48,963 nucleotides of DNA from an uncultured Granulosicoccaceae bacterium (GCA_938003855.1 CALKXD010000210.1:1-48963), one strand, 5' to 3'; numbered from the stretch's first letter, positions 1 through 8,544 are shown. Numbers and translations are program-made. The notes: a model not told the origin generated them from the sequence alone.

Positions 1-930
1 CTTAAATCCCGAATCCTGCGCATGTACGACCGTAGACGTGCCGCAAGGTAGGCGACAGATCGTTCGCCTGAGTTATTGACGTTCGCTGTTGGTTTGAGTG
101 ACTGGGTGTTTCAGTGGCCTGATGGAGTAACCGCAAGGCCAGATGATTGAGAGTCCCTGCAGGCTACCGATATCAACCAGCTGAACAAGCAGGTCGAAGT
201 GGGTAAAGAGAGGCAAGACGATTACTGATCGACGGTAAATCGGCATCACATGTCATGGTAATACCTGATGGTCGATCGGCGTGTAACGCTGATCGGGGTT
301 GACGATAGATTGTGCCGGTTCGGGGTTAGCAGGATATTTGTTGGATGCGCCCGGTTGAATCGGGCGTGAAATTACTGTCGTTGTGATCTAGTCCGGTGTG
401 TATTACTGGTAGCAGGTCTAGCGAGTGCCCATCCAGTAACAAGCGCTACCGCGTACCCCACAGGCACGCCATGTTTTGTCGACCACATGTGGTTACTTAA
501 GAGCAACTAAGTGCCTGCATGGGGTAGGCAAAATCTCACGCACCTGAATGATCCTCGCGACACCCTGTTTCTGGATAGGCGCTGGTTCGCCTGTCAGTAG
601 CTGGACGTAGCAACCAAAACATGGCCGGGGAGGGCAGTGATGTTAAAGCCCTGGTCGATCATAAAGGCCGGTCTGTCGGAGTGAGATGCCGTGGCATCAC
701 GGTGATAACCTTGTGATGGCGGAATCATCCGTTAACTGGTGAGACCTGCGCTGTGAATGCTGCGGTTGGCATACTCCCGGGTACGGGCGGCGCTGTCGCC
801 TGCGTCGCGTTGTGAGTACCTGGCTATAATGCCCACTGGTTTTTCCGCCGCTGTAGCACCTGGTACTTTTACGCTTCAGTGTAACTGTGTGCTGAGGGTG
901 TACAGCATTGAGCCCGCTGTGGCTAAAAAA
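1..930. other. No intact gene recognised
   Basis: No open frame here looks like a real protein over a useful length. On the + strand, 151-228 reads as 25 coding-like residues ending in a stop (TDINQLNKQVEVGKERQDDY is the end) but begins directly after a stop codon and has no start, so it may be the tail of a decayed gene. A structured inverted repeat lies at 454-526. Promoter signals for the gene at 1074 may lie in the AT-richer stretch around 930-975, but I cannot fix them. Confidence 0.5.
454..526. repeat. Bulged inverted repeat enclosing a 12-bp palindrome
   Basis: The left arm TACCCCACAGGCAC (454-467) pairs with GTGCCTG (511-517) and TGGGGTA (520-526), leaving a two-base bulge. The 43-base interior contains the perfect palindrome ACCACATGTGGT (482-493). 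The structure is read directly from the sequence; its function is unknown. There is no T-tract, so it is not a standard terminator, and the arms do not show clear integron attC boxes. Confidence 0.55.
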
Positions 931-1073
931 ACGTGCTCCTCTATTGTTATGAAATCGTTATAACCTGTTATAGCTTCGTGACCAATCCGGTGTGGACGCT
1001 GCCTATACTTCTTCCACGCCGGGCGGAAACGTCCGTTATGCAAGTTTTTTTGCTCTATACGGGATATCAAACG

Positions 1074-1841
1074 ATGAAAATAGTACCTCTTTCTGCCGCT
1101 GTTGCAGCAGCGCTTTTACTTTCCGGACCAGCCCAATCGGCTGAAATTACCGTCAGTATTACTAACCTGACGCAGGGAATGTTGTTTACCCCTCGACTGC
1201 TGGTGGCACACACCGGTGCGGTCGATTTGTTTGAGCCAGGCACCGAGGCATCGGAAGGCCTCACCGCCATTGCCGAAGGTGGTGATACCAGTGTTCTTGC
1301 GACAGCACTTGATACGGATACCAGCGATCAGGTAAACCAGACGTTTGGTGGTCTGGTCGATCCGGCATCCACCAGTGCTGACTACACGTTTGAAACGAAT
1401 GACCATCCTTATCTGTCGCTGCTTACCATGCTGATTCCAACGAATGACGCGTTTGCAGGGCTTGATTCATGGCCGATTCCAACCACTGCCGGAACCTACA
1501 CAGTGACCTTGAATGCCTATGATTCAGGGACAGAGGCAAACGATGAAGTTAACAGTGGTGATACCACATTGACCGGCCCCGGTGGGGTTGCACTGGGCGG
1601 CATCGGTGTCCCCGGTATGGCGGCACCTGCCCCGACCCAGGCAAACCTCGGGCGCGGTGCCAGTGGTGTGGCGATTCAGCAGGTCGGTGGTGTGCTTGAT
1701 GATTCGGGCGCAGAGGGTCAGGTACACATACATCGCAATACCCTGGGTGATACCAACCCGAGTGGCGGAAGAAGTGATCTTGACGCAACGGTTCACCGCT
1801 GGTTGAACCCGGTTGCTCGCATGACTATCACTGTTAACTAA
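1074..1841 (+). CDS. Secreted spondin-domain protein
   Basis: 255-residue exported protein. The ATG at 1074 is preferred over upstream in-frame starts because it gives a clean signal peptide (MKIVPLSAAVAAALLLSGPA, predicted cleavage after AQSA). The mature part begins with ITVSITNLTQG and contains FTPRLLVAHTG, EGGDT, a middle HPYLSLLTMLIPTNDAFAGL segment and an Asp/Glu-rich AYDSGTEANDE patch. These are the hallmarks of bacterial Spondin_N domains, in which the acidic residues probably bind metal. Bacterial members are periplasmic or surface proteins of unknown role. The downstream gene encodes a paralogue 25 bp away, so the two are probably co-transcribed. The assignment to the fold is firm; the function is not known. 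Confidence 0.85.
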   Translation: MKIVPLSAAVAAALLLSGPAQSAEITVSITNLTQGMLFTPRLLVAHTGAVDLFEPGTEASEGLTAIAEGGDTSVLATALDTDTSDQVNQTFGGLVDPASTSADYTFETNDHPYLSLLTMLIPTNDAFAGLDSWPIPTTAGTYTVTLNAYDSGTEANDEVNSGDTTLTGPGGVALGGIGVPGMAAPAPTQANLGRGASGVAIQQVGGVLDDSGAEGQVHIHRNTLGDTNPSGGRSDLDATVHRWLNPVARMTITVN

Positions 1842-1866
1842 TGGCTGCTGCCTTTCGGAGACTACT

Positions 1867-2604
1867 ATGAGTAAATCTATAAAAGTCGGAGCCGCGTTGT
1901 TAGCCAGTGCTGTGTTGACTGCCTGTGGTGGCAGTAGCAGCAGTACTGTTATCGATCCGCCGACGAGCGCCGAAAACGCTCAGTTTGATATTCGCGTTAC
2001 CAATCTCACCAATGCACAGCCGCTATCGCCCGTGGCGATTATGATGCATCGAAGTGGTTTTCACAGTTTTGTCGATGGTGAAGCAGCGAGCCTTGCTCTG
2101 GAGACATTGGCTGAAGGTGGGAACAATGCCGATGTACTGGGTGAGGCAGAAGCAGCAGTTCAGTATATCAGCTCGGTGTCTACAGACGGCCCGGTGGGAC
2201 CGCGTGCGATTAGTCCGGTTGCCACACTGACGGCTCCTGTGGCAGATCTGGCTGACCTGCGACTGAGCGTGATCAGTATGCTGGTGCATACCAATGACGC
2301 CTTCACCGGAACCAACGCAGTTGATATCAGTAACATGGCGGTAGGAGCCAGCATGACATTTACCGGTCCCACCTGGGATTCCGGTACAGAAGCAAACTCT
2401 GAGACAGCCGCGTCGATACCTGGTCCTGATTTTTCTGGCGAGGGATTCAACGCTGCTCGTGACGATATTATAGATCGGGTGCGATTTCACCAGAGTGTCG
2501 TGACCAATGCGTCTGAAGAATTCGGATTGGCCACCTCCAGTCTTGAAGAGCGCCATCGTTTTCTTAATCCGTCATCAAGGATAGTGGTAACCAGAGTTCA
2601 GTAG
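1867..2604 (+). CDS. Spondin-domain lipoprotein
   Basis: 245 residues. The N-terminus carries a lipoprotein signal ending in the lipobox LTAC (Cys20) followed by GGSSSS, so the protein is predicted to be lipid-anchored in the envelope. The rest parallels the upstream protein: FDIRVTNLTNAQPLSPVAIM, an HRSGFHSF segment, ETLAEGGN, SVISMLVHTNDAFTG, then WDSGTEANSE and a C-terminal RFLNPSSRIVV resembling RWLNPVARMTI of its neighbour. It is therefore a tandem paralogue in which one copy is soluble or periplasmic and the other membrane-anchored. The ATG at 1867 follows CGGAGACTACT, a good ribosome site. An 11-bp stem-loop follows the stop. Confidence 0.87.
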   Translation: MSKSIKVGAALLASAVLTACGGSSSSTVIDPPTSAENAQFDIRVTNLTNAQPLSPVAIMMHRSGFHSFVDGEAASLALETLAEGGNNADVLGEAEAAVQYISSVSTDGPVGPRAISPVATLTAPVADLADLRLSVISMLVHTNDAFTGTNAVDISNMAVGASMTFTGPTWDSGTEANSETAASIPGPDFSGEGFNAARDDIIDRVRFHQSVVTNASEEFGLATSSLEERHRFLNPSSRIVVTRVQ

Positions 2605-2628
2605 CACAAAGTATGGTGTGTTGGCCTG

Positions 2629-2655
2629 CGGTGGCAGACAGACAGTCTGCCACCG
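2629..2655 (+). terminator. Stem-loop after the spondin pair
   Basis: CGGTGGCAGAC (2629-2639) and GTCTGCCACCG (2645-2655) form a perfect 11-bp stem with loop AGACA, 24 bases after the stop of the second spondin gene. The stem is strong, but only TTGTG follows, so it may be a weak or Rho-assisted terminator or a 3'-end stabiliser. Confidence 0.6.
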
Positions 2656-2900
2656 TTGTGAGACTTGAGTGCAATCAAATACGTCAGATGTCAGTCTCTA
2701 TTATCAGGAAGTGCACTACTGATTGCAGAGATGGGTCTGTAAGTCGATCACGGGTAAGTCCGCAGCTGCATGGGGTTTCTTCCCTGACGTTCTGAATTGT
2801 CCAGCGCATAAATTGGCTCAAATGGAGGTCATTGTTGCCACTGCGTTCATTGAACGGGGAAGTCAATCGCTGGATGTGTGTGGGCTTGTTGTCTGAGCGC

Positions 2901-2929
2901 TTGACAAATTGCTTTTTCTATAGTTAAAA
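2901..2929 (+). promoter_or_regulatory. Possible sigma70 promoter
   Basis: A consensus -35 hexamer TTGACA (2901-2906) is followed after 17 bases by TTAAAA (2924-2929), in a locally AT-rich stretch 20 bases before the small open frame at 2950. The -10 match is only moderate. Confidence 0.35.
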
Positions 2930-2949
2930 ATCAAGGCTGATGGGTAGCT

Positions 2950-3159
2950 ATGATGCTGCCAGTGCACTGGCTCAAGACAAGTCGTCAGGTGATGTTGATT
3001 GCTCTGTCAGGTAAAATTATCGCTGTTGATTTCGCGGGCTGGTTATGGTGGTGTGCTACGGCATTGGTGGTATTGCAGATAGTTTTAAGCCTTGCTTTTG
3101 TGCGTCCGGGACCAGGAAGCTTGTGTTACCCGCCGATAGAGAATGTAGGCGGTCAGTAA
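2950..3159 (+). CDS. Possible small membrane protein
   Basis: 69 codons starting ATG ATG. The only recognisable feature is one hydrophobic helix at about residues 29-51 (GWLWWCATALVVLQIVLSLA). A promoter-like sequence lies just upstream, but the ribosome site is weak and I recognise no family. The codon pattern does not decide the case. It is the only candidate gene in the 800-bp gap between the spondin pair and the gene at 3411. Confidence 0.28.
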   Translation: MMLPVHWLKTSRQVMLIALSGKIIAVDFAGWLWWCATALVVLQIVLSLAFVRPGPGSLCYPPIENVGGQ

Positions 3160-3363
3160 AGCATTGTGAATTACTGTTACACGCTCGTTGAGTGTAACTA
3201 GCTCTGTTATTCTGCGAGTGTAGTGTCGCTGAGATCTATTGGTTGGTGCTGATGATGTCTGGGGGCGTCCGATCTTTAGTCTGGCATGTCGTGCGGCAGT
3301 ACGCTGTACATTGCCACTGTCTGGTGCGGTGGCCGAGAATTAGAGCTCACCGGGGTTGAGTAT

Positions 3364-3379
3364 GATAATGAGTATTATC
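3364..3379. promoter_or_regulatory. Fur-box-like inverted repeat
   Basis: GATAAT (3364-3369) and ATTATC (3374-3379) form an inverted repeat with a four-base spacer, 31 bases before the start codon at 3411. The half-sites equal those of the Fur box, but the spacing differs from the classical arrangement, and GATAAT could also simply be a -10 element. Confidence 0.25.
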
Positions 3380-3410
3380 GACGTAAAGTAATTCTGAGTG
3401 TGAAATAAGA

Positions 3411-3710
3411 ATGCCGTACCAAATCCTGCTTGGTCTGAACGTATTGGATAGTGAAAAATTCGAAGACTATTGCTCGGCAATGGAGCGATTGGTCGCCCGG
3501 CATGACGGTGAATTGTGCTACGACTTCAAGGTTCCCGATTTTTGCCTGGCAGACAGACATAAGACCATCAATCGGGTGTTTACTTTGAGCTTCTGCAGTA
3601 AAGAAAAAATGGAGGCTTTTTTTTCGGATCGCGAATACTTAAAAACACGCGGTCGGCATGTACTGAAGTCGATCGGTAGTGATCAGGTAATCTTCGGGTT
3701 CGAGAAATAA
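3411..3710 (+). CDS. Small dimeric alpha/beta-barrel protein (DUF1330-like)
   Basis: 99-residue soluble protein. It has the beta-alpha-beta-beta-alpha-beta pattern of ferredoxin-like dimeric barrels: a strand YQILLGLNVL, a helix SEKFEDYCSAMERLVARHDG, a strand RVFTLSFC, a helix KEKMEAFFSDREYLKTRGRH and a final strand SDQVIFGF. The segment 'strand, Ser/Lys-Glu, MEAFF, S-x-EYL' resembles the end of DUF1330 and antibiotic monooxygenase-like domains. No cofactor or catalytic residue is evident, so no function can be assigned. It stands alone, with a Fur-box-like repeat just upstream. Confidence 0.7.
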   Translation: MPYQILLGLNVLDSEKFEDYCSAMERLVARHDGELCYDFKVPDFCLADRHKTINRVFTLSFCSKEKMEAFFSDREYLKTRGRHVLKSIGSDQVIFGFEK

Positions 3711-3807
3711 CCAGTGCCGGTGACCATTGGGTATGCCGCAGGTAAGGCAGTAGTTGGTCTGCATGCGCGCTTACTAAACTGCAATGGCCTGTTTTTCACG
3801 GGGTGTA

Positions 3808-4314
3808 TCAGTCATGACTGTGTTTATAGATACGGACGGTGCCGCGGGTTTTACTCTCGATGGTCCGATCAAGCGTAGCGCCCAATTTAATTGCCAGTTG
3901 AATGGACGCCGTGTTTTCTGATGATATACAGCTGTATACGTTGTCCCAATGCAGAGTCTCGAACGCGTAGCGGCGTGCGCGAACAGCGGCTTCAGCGGCT
4001 ATACCGAGTCTTTGCTTGCTGTTAATGATGCCCCAGGTGATTTCCGGCGCCGGCCAGCCTTCGGGATTCCACAGTCCGACAATCCCGCAAAAATCAGCAC
4101 TTGATTTCTCTTCTACCGCCCAGGGCCCATAGCCCCGGATGATCCAATGGCCCATCATCGCGGCGGCAGCGCGCCAGGCGGCTTCCCGGTTTAATGGACC
4201 ACCATAGTATCTGGTTTCTGCTGAAGCATAGAAACCGGCATAGGACTCGAAATCGGTATTGTGCCGGAATTCCCGTAGTATGAATCGCTCTGTTTCTATT
4301 ACCGGTATCTGCAT
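3808..4314 (-). CDS. GNAT-family N-acetyltransferase (RimJ/RimL type)
   Basis: 168 residues from the ATG at 4314; a longer form would need a TTG at 4350. IETERFILREFR near the N-terminus is the typical opening of the Acetyltransf_3 (RimJ/RimL) subfamily. A core FCGIVGLWNPEGWPAPEITW and the acetyl-CoA loop QRLGIAAEAAVRARRYAFE follow, then SENTASIQLAIKLGATLD, the usual ending of the fold. Such enzymes transfer acetyl from acetyl-CoA to protein N-termini or small amines; the substrate cannot be told here. The gene is cytoplasmic and stands alone. Confidence 0.85.
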   Translation of the reverse strand: MQIPVIETERFILREFRHNTDFESYAGFYASAETRYYGGPLNREAAWRAAAAMMGHWIIRGYGPWAVEEKSSADFCGIVGLWNPEGWPAPEITWGIINSKQRLGIAAEAAVRARRYAFETLHWDNVYSCISSENTASIQLAIKLGATLDRTIESKTRGTVRIYKHSHD

Positions 4315-4706
4315 CGACTTATTCCGTACTTTCAGAGATTGGCAGGTCAACAGACGAGCTCTCTTGTGGCTAACGTTGGCAGACCATTGTCTGCAATTGT
4401 CTAAAGTGTAAAGTTATCGTAAACAAATTGTCAGGCCAGTCAATCACTGTATGACCCTGCAGCGGTTGATTGCCAATATCTTGGTTTAGTTGATCTATGC
4501 TTTGATGCATCGCCACGTCACCGATGCGGGAGAGCTGCTTGAAGTCTGCCGGCCTTTTGTTGAGAGCACAGAAATTTGTTGTGCTGATGCCTTGCTGTCG
4601 CTGACGGAGTGTCAATGCGGTAGCAGCAGTGTGCTACCGAAAAATGCCGGGCGGGTCTTCGCGTGACGGCTGGACATTTGCCCGTGTATTCATGTCGTCT
4701 GCTTTT
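4315..4706. other. Intergenic stretch, no supported gene
   Basis: A TTG-started frame on the minus strand (4370-4615) exists, but it shows no family features and no ribosome site, so I do not call it. I see no repeat or terminator with a T-tract, apart from a short T-run at about 4700 that lacks a convincing stem. Confidence 0.4.
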
Positions 4707-5390
4707 TTATCGTGCGCTGGACGAGTAGTTCGGGAATTGCCCGATGTTTGTTCGGCGGTGTTGAAAGGCCGGTTTTGTCGGACTTCGGGTCCTTAGCCGG
4801 CCAAGGATGATTGCGACAACAAAAGCCAGGTACAGGGTGAACAAGTACAGCGGGTAGGCCAGAATTATTAAATTGATGGTCCCGACCGACAATATCGCAC
4901 AGATTGAGGCAAGCAGAGATACCGCCCAGGTAATGAGTGTCTCACTGTCCGGATCACGATAAGCCTTGAGCACAGTGGCAATGCCACCCAACAGGCTGAT
5001 CGTTATAGTGATTGCCAAGGCGTAGGCGGCCGACTCGGTGAAGTACCACAGTACTAATCCGAGGGTGGCGGCAGCAAGAATTATGCAGTCGGTGCGGCTG
5101 AGATAGGCGCCTTTACCAACCCGTATCGACAGCAGCAACACCACAATCGTGCCGGTTATCTGCACACCGGCAAACCATAGCGACGTGGAGGCACCTTCGT
5201 AGATTTGCGACAGAAAAGCGATAGAACCGAGTACGGACCAGATCAGCCAGGAGGCTCGTTGTGGGCGCGTTCGCCCCGCTATTGTATCGATAATATAGGG
5301 TATGTAGGCAAAGGTGCTGAGCACCCCGGATGCAATACCGAAGAACAGCAGTCTGTCTATTGAAGGAATGAGCTCCATGACCGTCATCAT
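4707..5390 (-). CDS. Multi-pass membrane protein, PQ-loop-like
   Basis: 227 residues with about seven hydrophobic helices. The first part reads GVLSTFAYIPYIIDTIAGRT, then RPQRASWLIWSVLGSIAFLS: a PY-x2-DT-x2-G-x-T-x-P-x2-SW pattern like PQ-loop/SWEET-type repeats. The second half (LLGGIATVLKAYRDPDSETL, then ITWAVSLLAS) looks like a second copy of that pattern, so an internal duplication is likely. The ATG at 5390 was chosen over a GTG at 5471 because AAAGGA lies nine bases upstream of it and the extra N-terminus is not hydrophobic. Substrate and function are unknown; a small-solute transporter is one possibility. Confidence 0.72.
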   Translation of the reverse strand: MMTVMELIPSIDRLLFFGIASGVLSTFAYIPYIIDTIAGRTRPQRASWLIWSVLGSIAFLSQIYEGASTSLWFAGVQITGTIVVLLLSIRVGKGAYLSRTDCIILAAATLGLVLWYFTESAAYALAITITISLLGGIATVLKAYRDPDSETLITWAVSLLASICAILSVGTINLIILAYPLYLFTLYLAFVVAIILGRLRTRSPTKPAFQHRRTNIGQFPNYSSSAR

Positions 5391-6063
5391 AATTGTAGAT
5401 CCTTTACCCGGCACAATGTGCCAGTGATGTCTCCGGCAATTCCATTGCCGGAAGGGTGTGCTCGGGAACACGTTGTGTGTTCGAGTTGATACAGCGTGGT
5501 TTATAGATTTGACCGGCTGGCGGTTGCCGGAAAAATCGACAGCGTGAGGTATTCGCTAAAGATAAGCCACTAGCGGATGGCCTGAAAACAAGCCTGACCC
5601 TGTCGCTTTCCGATGGTTAAAGAGTAACCAACTGCACCTGCATTTGGAAGTCTTGAATCGTGGTAATTTTACCTTAGCCTGATGCGGCCGGGTAAGGTGA
5701 TCCGGCCAGCCGTTTACGGGTGTCAGCACTATCGGGCATTCGGTACCGGTCGTGCAGCCGATCGAAAATGCGCTGTTTCTCTGAGCTGTCCTGCAGTCCT
5801 TTGTTGTGATTACCGTTGTAGTGACTGACCGCTGATGTTGGCGTTGTGTCGATTGGCAGTACAGACCCGGTGGCCCTTAGTTAACAGTGGACTTTCAGCA
5901 GCTATTGACCGTTTGACTGTGCCGAAGAGGGCGGTTACGCGGGGTATTACTGAACGCCGGACAATTTATCTGTATGCGTCGCAGGCAAGTCAAATCTAAA
6001 ATCATGCACTATGCTCATAGCTAACCTGAATTTATTGCCTGGCACCCAGATCCGGAGACCTCT
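5391..6063. other. Intergenic stretch with a possible gene remnant
   Basis: This lies between two divergent genes and should hold both promoters; none is clear. On the minus strand 5674-5880 is open for about 68 codons and reads as a coding-like tail (for example EKQRIFDRLHDRYRMPDSAD), but it has no ATG or GTG near its beginning and follows a stop. It may be the 3' remnant of a lost gene. Confidence 0.35.
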
Positions 6064-6153
6064 TTGTGGGAATGGTCCAATACACACACTCGCTTAGCAG
6101 AATCACTCCGCGCCCTGCTGGATTTGACACCGGGAGTCACTGCCGATGACTAG
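6064..6153 (+). CDS. Possible 29-residue leader or small protein
   Basis: A TTG codon at 6064 lies six bases after GGAG and opens a 29-residue frame containing WEWSNTHTRLAESLRALLDL, a plausible amphipathic helix. It ends at 6153, overlapping the kinase start at 6146 by eight bases. The GGAG spacing, the protein-like composition and the overlap suggest translational coupling with the kinase. The rare start codon and short length make it uncertain. A second overlapping frame from GTG 6066 also runs into the kinase start (stop at 6147-6149) but looks less protein-like. Confidence 0.35.
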   Translation: MWEWSNTHTRLAESLRALLDLTPGVTADD

Positions 6154-8317
6154 TCAGGACGCGCTACCCGGAGGGCACCGGGTTCGATGGTATGAAATCG
6201 AAAGCCTGATTGGCCGTGGTGCCATGTGCCATACCTATCTGGCGACCGACCACAATCTGCAACGTCAGGTAGTAATAAAAGAGTTCTTCCCAGGCAGAAT
6301 CTGTGTTCGCGATGACGATTATTCGGTGGTTCCCGCGTCGGTACAGATGGCTCAGGCCTACCAGACGCTGAAGGAGAATTTTGTCGCCGAGGCAAAAACC
6401 CTGGCGCAGTACAGGCTGGAGAATATTGTCCAGGTGCACACCACGTTTGAGCTTAACCAGACTGCTTATCTGGTAATGACGCATGAGCAGGGTGGTAGTC
6501 TGGCGTCGATGATAGCGGAAAGCGTTGAGCCGCTCAGTGAAAAAATGCTGCTGGATATTTTGCGGCCGGTCATTGACGGATTGGCGAAGATTCATAATGT
6601 GGCCGTCACGCATGGTGATATTAACCCGTCAAATATTATTATTCGTGGTTACGGTGCACCGGTGCTGGTCGATATCGGATCATCCCGATCGCTGGCAAGC
6701 CAGATGCGCTGGCAGCACAGTCTACCGTCGAGTGTTGGTTATGCGCCGATCGAAATGCTCGACGGGACGGCCGGCACCGCGGGTGCATGGTCAGATATCT
6801 ATGCGTTATCAGCGACGCTGTATCACGCGGTAGCGCAACACAGTGCGGTTGATTCACTGCAGAGGGCCAGTGCAGTGGGCGCCGGCAGAACCGATCCCTA
6901 CAGATCGTTGGCCAGCGGCCCGAAGCGACAGTACTCCGTGGGATTTCTGGCGGCGATAGATTCCGGTATGTCGCTCAAACCCCGGCAGCGCCCGCAGAAT
7001 ATACGAGCCTGGGAGAATCATCTGCGCGGCATCGTTGATCCGACCCAACTAGCCCCCCCGGTGGCCAACAACAATGCGCTGTTGCCGAGAAAAACCAGTG
7101 AAGAAGTGTTGGGCGTTCATCGTGTGGGTGCTGAAAATACTGTTAAAACCGCCCCTGCCAAAGCTCCGTTGCCGACGCAGAATCCGCCATTGGTGCAGCA
7201 TCCACCGGTGGCTGACACATTCCCCCCTGCAGACCTTTCTGAACCGGTCTCTGTTGTGCCGGAAGATGTCCCGGTTGAACTCATTGCCGAGTTAGCGCCC
7301 GGCCGCAGACGTTTCACCCTGTCGCACGCAGGGCTCGCTGCCGGGGTAGCTCTGTTGATGGTTCCGGTGGTTTATCTGGGCATCGCGAATTATCCGGGTA
7401 CGCCGCTGCAGGCTGCTAATCGAACGGCAGCAGTTAACGACACGGTCCCGTCGGATCAATCTTCTGCCGCAGCACAGCAAGCGCAGACCACAGCACCACT
7501 TGCCGTGGCAGAAAATGCCAATGCGGTGGACACCCCGGTCGAGCTGGCTGACGCTGGAGAGCAAGCCGCGCTGGAAGAGACATCTGAGGTAGCGCTGAAT
7601 ACCGTGGCCATACCTGAACAGTTCAGCGCCGTTGTCGCCGAACCGACGATGCAGCAGCTGGCAGCAAAGGCCGCGGATGAACAGACGGTGACTGAGTTAC
7701 TCTCGGCAGTGAGTTGCGGCTCGTTTCTGCCTGTCGAAAACGGCTTAAAGCTTGACGGCGTAATTACCAAAACCGCATTGGATTGGATAAGCCCGAATTT
7801 ACCGGTAGATATCGCTGAAAACGATACTGAAAACCTGGTGGTGCTGGATGATGTCTTCTGTGCACCGCTGCTGGCACTGAAAGAAATAAAAGATCCCGCT
7901 CAGGTAACGCTTGCAACAGAAAACAACAATACCCGTTTTCGCGAAGGTGATCGTCTGGTCCTGAAGCTGGCGGTCGATGCCTACGAAGATAACTATGTCT
8001 ACGTTGATTATTTCACGATGGATGGTGCGGTGTTGCATATGTTGTCGTCGCAAACAACTACTGACAGTAACGCCAATTTTCTGATGCGTGGTGAATCAAT
8101 GCTGCTCGGTGAGCCCGGTGATATTGAGCGCTGGGATATTTCCCGGCCCTACGGCAATGAGCTGATCAGTGTCATGGTTTCTGATTCTCCGCTGGATATC
8201 GAGTCCACCGAAGAGGTTGAAGATGCACAGGTCTACCTCGACAGAGTCAAACAGGTACTTGCTGCCAGCGGGGCGCGAACGGTGAGCAGTTTTATCCCTA
8301 TAACCATCGAAAAATAA
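6146..8317 (+). CDS. Membrane Ser/Thr protein kinase with DUF4384-like domain
   Basis: 723 residues. Residues 1-300 are an Hanks-type kinase: glycine loop IGRGAMCHTY (22-31), ATP lysine K45 in VVIKEFFP, alpha-C Glu about E82, catalytic loop HGDINPSN (156-163) with D158 and N163, metal site DIG (176-178) and GYAPIEM as the APE equivalent. The loop has Gly for the usual Arg and Asn160 where most kinases have Lys, so activity may be reduced. A Pro/Ala-rich linker leads to one membrane helix (about 394-414), a second linker and a C-terminal DUF4384-like domain (about 590-690; FREGDRLVLKLAVDAYEDNY, then YVDYF), predicted periplasmic. The start follows CGGGAG nine bases upstream. It is followed by an FGE-fold gene; such kinase/FGE pairs occur in signalling modules and T6SS loci, but no T6SS gene is seen here. 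Confidence 0.88.
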   Translation: MTSQDALPGGHRVRWYEIESLIGRGAMCHTYLATDHNLQRQVVIKEFFPGRICVRDDDYSVVPASVQMAQAYQTLKENFVAEAKTLAQYRLENIVQVHTTFELNQTAYLVMTHEQGGSLASMIAESVEPLSEKMLLDILRPVIDGLAKIHNVAVTHGDINPSNIIIRGYGAPVLVDIGSSRSLASQMRWQHSLPSSVGYAPIEMLDGTAGTAGAWSDIYALSATLYHAVAQHSAVDSLQRASAVGAGRTDPYRSLASGPKRQYSVGFLAAIDSGMSLKPRQRPQNIRAWENHLRGIVDPTQLAPPVANNNALLPRKTSEEVLGVHRVGAENTVKTAPAKAPLPTQNPPLVQHPPVADTFPPADLSEPVSVVPEDVPVELIAELAPGRRRFTLSHAGLAAGVALLMVPVVYLGIANYPGTPLQAANRTAAVNDTVPSDQSSAAAQQAQTTAPLAVAENANAVDTPVELADAGEQAALEETSEVALNTVAIPEQFSAVVAEPTMQQLAAKAADEQTVTELLSAVSCGSFLPVENGLKLDGVITKTALDWISPNLPVDIAENDTENLVVLDDVFCAPLLALKEIKDPAQVTLATENNNTRFREGDRLVLKLAVDAYEDNYVYVDYFTMDGAVLHMLSSQTTTDSNANFLMRGESMLLGEPGDIERWDISRPYGNELISVMVSDSPLDIESTEEVEDAQVYLDRVKQVLAASGARTVSSFIPITIEK

Positions 8318-8322
8318 CTGCT

Positions 8323-8340
8323 GCCGACTGACCGGTCGGC
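8323..8340 (+). terminator. Small stem-loop after the kinase gene
   Basis: GCCGAC (8323-8328) pairs with GTCGGC (8335-8340) six bases after the kinase stop. The stem is short and only TATTGCC follows, so it is at most a weak terminator or a processing element between the kinase and FGE-fold genes. Confidence 0.3.
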
Positions 8341-8544
8341 TATTGCCAGTGAGTGCACAACGTTGAATCTGTCAGCGCCGCTGGACAACTATTGTGATCG
8401 TGTTCGCAATAGCGATCTTCAAACAGTGGGTTTTACACGAAAAATATACCGTGCACTAAACTCATGTTGTTCTAGATACTGAAAAAATGCACCGGGTTGT
8501 TCTGCACTTCAGTGCCTCAATTTGACCAAAGCGGGTTAATACAC

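Noticed and set aside
757-963. 68-codon + frame before the first spondin gene
   Set aside because: No family features, no ribosome site, and it runs into the likely promoter of the gene at 1074.
4370-4615. 81-codon minus-strand frame upstream of the acetyltransferase
   Set aside because: TTG start without a ribosome site, no recognisable domain and no membrane or signal features.
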